Notes under the pieces: model-generated
What the model was told of the DNA's origin: nothing
What the model saw: only the letters and a program-made list of their open reading frames with translations
Databases searched by the model: none
Assembly: GCA_037446495.1 (NCBI GenBank)
Contig: JBBIIL010000005.1
Coordinates: 1-64,000 of the forward strand
Direction of reading: 5' to 3'
Length of the DNA: 64,000 nt
Origin: CAIXZV01 sp037446495
GTDB lineage: Bacteria > Chloroflexota > Limnocylindria > Limnocylindrales > CSP1-4
In this document: piece by piece, positions 63,108 to 64,000 of the stretch
Position numbering within the stretch: position 1 is the first letter of the stretch
Layout: every line of letters starts with the position of its first letter
Made by a program: the position numbers and the translations under genes

Positions 63108-64000
63108 TCAGCCCCGCAGCGGGTAGCGGCCGAGCTCCTGGGCGGCGTCGACCATCGCCAGGATGTTCGCCGCGGGCACGTCGTCCATGATCGTGTGCAC
63201 CGCCGCCACCATGTAGCCGCCGCCGGCGCCGAGCTCGCGGATCACGCGGGCCGTCTCGGCGCGCACCTCGGCCGGTGTCCCGTTGGGCAGCACGTGCTTG
63301 GTATCGATCGCGCCGCAGAACGTGACGCGCTCGCCGTAGCGGCGCTTGAGGCCTCGGAGGTCGGACATCCGCCCTGCAGAGGTCTGGACGGGATTAACGA
63401 TGTCGACGCCGATCTCCACCAGGTCGTCGAGCAGGTCGAAGACGTCGCCGTCGGTGTGGAAGAACACCTTCGCCGGCGTCCGATCGCGGATGAACGCGAT
63501 GTACGCGGCATGAATCGGCTTGAGCACCCGCCGGTACATCGACGGCGACATCAGGAGCGACTCCTCGGAACCCAGGTCGTCGCCGATCTTGATGATGTCG
63601 ACGTTCGGGCCCAGCTCGTCGAGGAAATGGCCCATGAGCCGTTGGCACAGGTCCGCGATCCGGCGCAGCAGTGCCTCCGCGAACTCGGGCTCTGCAGCCA
63701 GGTTCACGAGGAATGCCTCCATGCCCTGCATCGCGAACGCTCGCTCGAGCGGGAACAGGAGCCACGGCGTGGCCATGATCGCATAGCGGTCCTCGGCGGC
63801 CAGGGCCGCCGCAGCGGCCCGGACGTGCGCGACCCGCGACGGGTCGTCCATGTCCGGCCACGGATAGCGCTCGATGGCGTCCAGGGTCTCGGCCTCGCGC
63901 ATGGGATGCACGCCCGGGAACCAGTGGCCCTCGGAGATCTCGACCTGGCCGCTCCCCCAGTCGTCGACGAACGGGGCGTGCGGCGGCCGCTCCCGATTCC
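63108..64000 (-). CDS. Uroporphyrinogen decarboxylase-family protein, 5' end outside window
   Basis: The frame is open through the right edge, so the N-terminus is missing; the GTG at 63911 is internal. The 297 visible codons match the URO-D/methylcobamide:CoM methyltransferase family: VFFHTDGDVFDLLDDLVEIG, then VDIVNPVQTSAGRMSDLRGL, TFCGAIDTKHVLPNGTP and an ending with MVAAVHTIMDDVPAANILAM. True HemE has a different substrate-binding start that cannot be checked here; the FHTDGD and DVPAANI motifs favour the methyltransferase/decarboxylase-like group rather than HemE. Substrate unknown. Confidence 0.82.
   Translation of the reverse strand, partial: NRERPPHAPFVDDWGSGQVEISEGHWFPGVHPMREAETLDAIERYPWPDMDDPSRVAHVRAAAAALAAEDRYAIMATPWLLFPLERAFAMQGMEAFLVNLAAEPEFAEALLRRIADLCQRLMGHFLDELGPNVDIIKIGDDLGSEESLLMSPSMYRRVLKPIHAAYIAFIRDRTPAKVFFHTDGDVFDLLDDLVEIGVDIVNPVQTSAGRMSDLRGLKRRYGERVTFCGAIDTKHVLPNGTPAEVRAETARVIRELGAGGGYMVAAVHTIMDDVPAANILAMVDAAQELGRYPLRG

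Overview
The window is a 64 kb stretch of a very GC-rich bacterial chromosome whose genes have almost exclusively G or C at third codon positions. It contains three runs of exactly 100 N, which look like scaffold placeholders in a draft or metagenome-derived assembly. The gene set is core metabolism and information processing: secD-secF-recJ, uvrABC, polA-mutM-coaE, dnaE, nadA/nadC/nadB, thrC and pfkA. Many starts are GTG, and many promoters leave no room for a 5' UTR. I infer a high-GC Chloroflexota-like bacterium, possibly of the Limnocylindria/Ellin6529 kind; this is an impression from protein style and gene order and was not tested against any database.

Layout. 1-6581 (minus): secD-secF, then recJ, a membrane-anchored beta-propeller protein and pyrF, the last three coupled by 4-base overlaps. 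6675-11184: uvrC, a divergent compact UvrD-like helicase, and an isoprenylcysteine-methyltransferase-like membrane protein followed by a decayed partial copy of itself. 11755-15528 (minus): two small genes and uvrA (with a gap). 15629-17068: a ThrE-type exporter. 17127-21379 (minus): an arginine deiminase operon with two unrelated transporters. 21513-24314 (minus): a doubled AI-2E-type permease and a gapped luciferase-like monooxygenase. 24336-26705: uvrB. 26935-36703: a CpaB/SAF-domain protein, then coaE, an ABC-F ATPase, mutM and polA on the minus strand, with a GH13 glucosidase inserted on the plus strand. 37358-41031: pfkA, a small membrane protein and a two-component pair. 41245-42836 (minus): an ECF sigma factor with its anti-sigma factor. 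42940-45182: tRNA-Leu(CAA) and two unusual fusion proteins (J domain-membrane-Mrr nuclease; TerB-YCII). 45212-48988 (minus): dnaE. 49839-61414 (plus): thrC, a phosphohexomutase, a type II NADH dehydrogenase, an APH-like kinase, a small zincin, a response regulator-histidine kinase-GerMN lipoprotein operon, and nadA-nadC. 61443-64000 (minus): nadB and a truncated UroD-like gene.

Two regulatory patterns link otherwise ordinary genes. First, a perfect GAAC-N4-GTTC (LexA/SOS-type) palindrome lies upstream of both uvrA and uvrB, with exactly 18 bases between the box and the -10 element in each case. Second, at least ten genes have a TANNNT hexamer 6-7 bases before the start codon, the arrangement expected for leaderless mRNAs; the tRNA gene shows the same -10-to-first-base distance. 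The other standouts are four evenly phased TTGGTGC-N7-GCACCAA inverted repeats between polA and pfkA, and the J-domain/Mrr plus TerB/YCII gene pair beside tRNA-Leu.
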